The notes beneath the pieces were generated by a model that had not been told where the DNA came from, made no database searches, and saw only the letters and a program-made list of their open reading frames with translations. This document shows, in pieces, positions 5,521 through 6,531 of a DNA stretch of 6,531 nucleotides (position 1 is its first letter; each line of letters starts with the position of its first letter). Source of the stretch: UBA920 sp964424635 (GTDB lineage Bacteria > Patescibacteriota > Doudnabacteria > UBA920); the NCBI GenBank assembly GCA_964424635.1, contig CAYRJC010000047.1, positions 1 through 6,531 of the forward strand, in the 5' to 3' direction. A program made the position numbers and the translations under genes.

Positions 5521-5601
5521 ATGTTGAAGAATCAAAAAATTACCCTCCCAAAAGTTAGCGAAGTAACCCGCAGCTGGCACCAAGTTGACGCAAGTGGTTA
5601 A
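5521..5601 (+). pseudogene. rplM: N-terminal 26 codons of L13, closed by an in-frame TAA
   Basis: ATG at 5521 opens a frame that reads MLKNQKITLPKVSEVTRSWH and then QVDASG before TAA at 5599-5601. This matches the start of L13, where a basic residue plus W-[YH]-x-[VI]-D-A-x-G leads into x-x-[LM]-G-R-[LV]-A-T. The downstream frame continues in phase with exactly the expected S-M-G-R-V-A-T. The TAA therefore occupies a single codon within the gene, at a position that is commonly K or Q in L13. A C-to-T change in CAA would explain it. The segment starts 9 nt after rplQ, where the cluster predicts rplM should begin. Confidence 0.85.
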
Positions 5602-5604
5602 TCA

Positions 5605-5952
5605 ATGGGTCGTGTGGCAACTACAATTGCTAATATTTTACGTGGAAAACACAAGCGAAACTTTACTCCTCATATGGATATGGGTGATTTTGTTGTGGCT
5701 GTAAATGTAGATAAACTCAAATTAACTGGACGTAAGGTTGAACAGAAGAAGTATTACCACCACTCTGGTTATTTGGGCGGTTTAAAGACTAAAACTTTGA
5801 AAGATGAAATTGTTCGTAGTCCAGAAAAGGTTTTGCAGCGCGCAGTATTTTCTATGATCGATGATATTAAGTTTCGTAAAAAGTTAGTTTCCCGCCTAAA
5901 GCTTGTAAAAGGCGATAAGCATACTTATAAGATTGATAAAGAGATTAAATAA
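5605..5952 (+). CDS. rplM: 50S ribosomal protein L13, main part (gene interrupted by an in-frame TAA)
   Basis: L13 is an early assembly protein that binds 23S rRNA. This 115-residue open part starts at ATG 5605 and covers GRVATTIANILRGKHK, the FTPHMDMGDFVVAVNVDKLKLTGRK region, KKYYHHSGYLGGLKTKTL and the SPEKVLQRAVFSMI helix. Together with the 26 codons upstream of the TAA at 5599, the gene would encode 143 residues, the normal L13 length. If the TAA is real, the product either lacks its N-terminal ~28 residues through re-initiation at ATG 5605, just after the stop, or needs stop readthrough. Only a weak AAGTGG (5592-5597) could act as a Shine-Dalgarno for the internal ATG. An error in the sequence is a strong alternative. 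rpsI follows one base after the stop. Confidence 0.93.
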   Translation: MGRVATTIANILRGKHKRNFTPHMDMGDFVVAVNVDKLKLTGRKVEQKKYYHHSGYLGGLKTKTLKDEIVRSPEKVLQRAVFSMIDDIKFRKKLVSRLKLVKGDKHTYKIDKEIK

Positions 5953-5953
5953 T

Positions 5954-6529
5954 ATGGTAACTAAAAAAACTCCAACCAAAAAAGTCGTAGCTAAGAAAAC
6001 TGTTGCTAAAAAAGCAGTAGCATCAACAGCTGAGGAAGATAAAGAAAAAAATACTACAGTTATCCCTGCTTCAGAAGCAACAGTGGAGGTTTCTGATTTG
6101 GCAAAAGCTATAAAAACTAGTGACCACAATAAGCCAGCTGCAGGTAGATATATCTTTGCAACTGGTCGTCGTAAGACTGCGATTGCTAATGTCCGTATGT
6201 TTGCTGGTAGTGGTGATAATACAGTTAATAAAAAAGCTTTGAGTACTTATTTTTCTGAAAAAGCTCAGCAAGATGTTGCGCTTAGACCATTGGCTTTAAG
6301 TGGTCTATTAGATGAATACTACTTTACCTCTCATGTAGCCGGTGGGGGGCGTATGTCTCAGGTGGAAGCAGTTCGTCATGGGGTTGCTCAAGCGTTGGCT
6401 AAACTTAATAGTGACTTGCAAAATATTTTGAAAAGAAATGGTTTCTTGACTCGCGATGATCGTAAGAAAGAACGTAAAAAGCCAGGTTTGCGTGGAGCTC
6501 GACGCGCGCCACAGTGGGCGAAGCGTTAG
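5954..6529 (+). CDS. rpsI: 30S ribosomal protein S9 with lysine-rich N-terminal extension
   Basis: S9 sits in the head of the small subunit, and its C-terminal tail reaches the P-site tRNA. The 191-residue product is about 60 residues longer than the usual ~130. Residues 1-24 are a Lys/Ala/Val-rich stretch with repeated AKK units (KKVVAKKTVAKKAVAS), like a histone H1 tail. An acidic, polar linker follows to about residue 60. The conserved domain begins at FATGRRKTAIANVRMF and continues through HVAGGGRMSQVEAVRHGVAQAL and GFLTRDDRKKERKKPGLRGA, ending in the canonical PQWAKR. ATG 5954 is chosen over an in-frame TTG at 5933 because it follows the rplM stop by one base (TAATATG), the same junction as rpsK-rpsD. 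The stop is TAG at 6527-6529. Confidence 0.96.
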   Translation: MVTKKTPTKKVVAKKTVAKKAVASTAEEDKEKNTTVIPASEATVEVSDLAKAIKTSDHNKPAAGRYIFATGRRKTAIANVRMFAGSGDNTVNKKALSTYFSEKAQQDVALRPLALSGLLDEYYFTSHVAGGGRMSQVEAVRHGVAQALAKLNSDLQNILKRNGFLTRDDRKKERKKPGLRGARRAPQWAKR

Positions 6530-6531
6530 TT

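Noticed and set aside
5933..5953. TTG at 5933 as the rpsI start
   Set aside because: It would overlap the rplM end; the ATG at 5954 one base after the rplM stop matches the rpsK-rpsD junction and is the simpler choice.
5896..6271. Two minus-strand open frames over the rplM end and the rpsI 5' half
   Set aside because: Their hydrophobic or Ser/Thr-rich composition comes from the complement of lysine-rich codons in rpsI; there are no start signals.
1..6531. Alternative genetic code with TGA read as glycine, as in some Patescibacteria
   Set aside because: No gene here contains an in-frame TGA and glycines use GGN codons. The interrupting codons are TAA, which is also the normal stop of most genes in the window.
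1..6531. CRISPR arrays, tRNA or rRNA genes, insertion sequences or attachment sites
   Set aside because: I saw no regularly spaced repeats, cloverleaf-like segments, transposase frames or flanking inverted repeats of that kind.

Overview
The window is an AT-rich bacterial segment carrying an initiation factor, ribosomal protein and RNA polymerase cluster in the order infA, rpmJ, rpsM, rpsK, rpsD, rpoA, rplQ, rplM, rpsI. I infer a Candidate Phyla Radiation (Patescibacteria) organism. The reasons are a cysteine-free S4, long low-complexity N-terminal extensions on S11 and S9, and a left-hand membrane protein that resembles a family common in those genomes. I cannot name the phylum. Stops are TAA in every gene except rpsI (TAG), and no gene needs TGA to be read as sense, so the standard bacterial code fits.

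Layout. 1-1268 (+) is the 3' part of a single-pass membrane protein whose frame is open at the left edge. 1287-1310 is a strong hairpin shared by convergent genes. 1445-1837 (-) is an unrecognised 130-residue protein with a strong promoter and Shine-Dalgarno. Its frame continues for 38 coding-like codons past its TAA and ends just before the hairpin. 1838-2024 is a divergent promoter region. 2025-6529 (+) is the translation cluster, ending 2 bases before the window edge. Spacers are mostly short (1 to 23 nt). The exceptions are infA-rpmJ (118 nt, three hairpins), rpmJ-rpsM (52 nt, terminator-like hairpin) and rpsD-rpoA (110 nt, possible structured leader).

How the genes work together. IF-1, four small-subunit proteins (S13, S11, S4, S9), three large-subunit proteins (L36, L17, L13) and the RNA polymerase alpha subunit are probably co-transcribed from the promoter at 1941-1968. 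A hairpin overlapping the end of rpmJ and a leader before rpoA are plausible points where expression could be tuned.

The most notable observation is an in-frame TAA at 5599-5601 inside rplM. It separates a well-matching 26-codon N-terminus of L13 from the rest of the protein, which resumes in the same frame with an ATG four bases later. The minus-strand gene shows the same kind of interruption. The cause could be sequence error, strain variation, genuine decay with re-initiation, or stop readthrough. The sequence alone cannot decide between these. I found no CRISPR array, tRNA, rRNA, insertion sequence or other mobile element.
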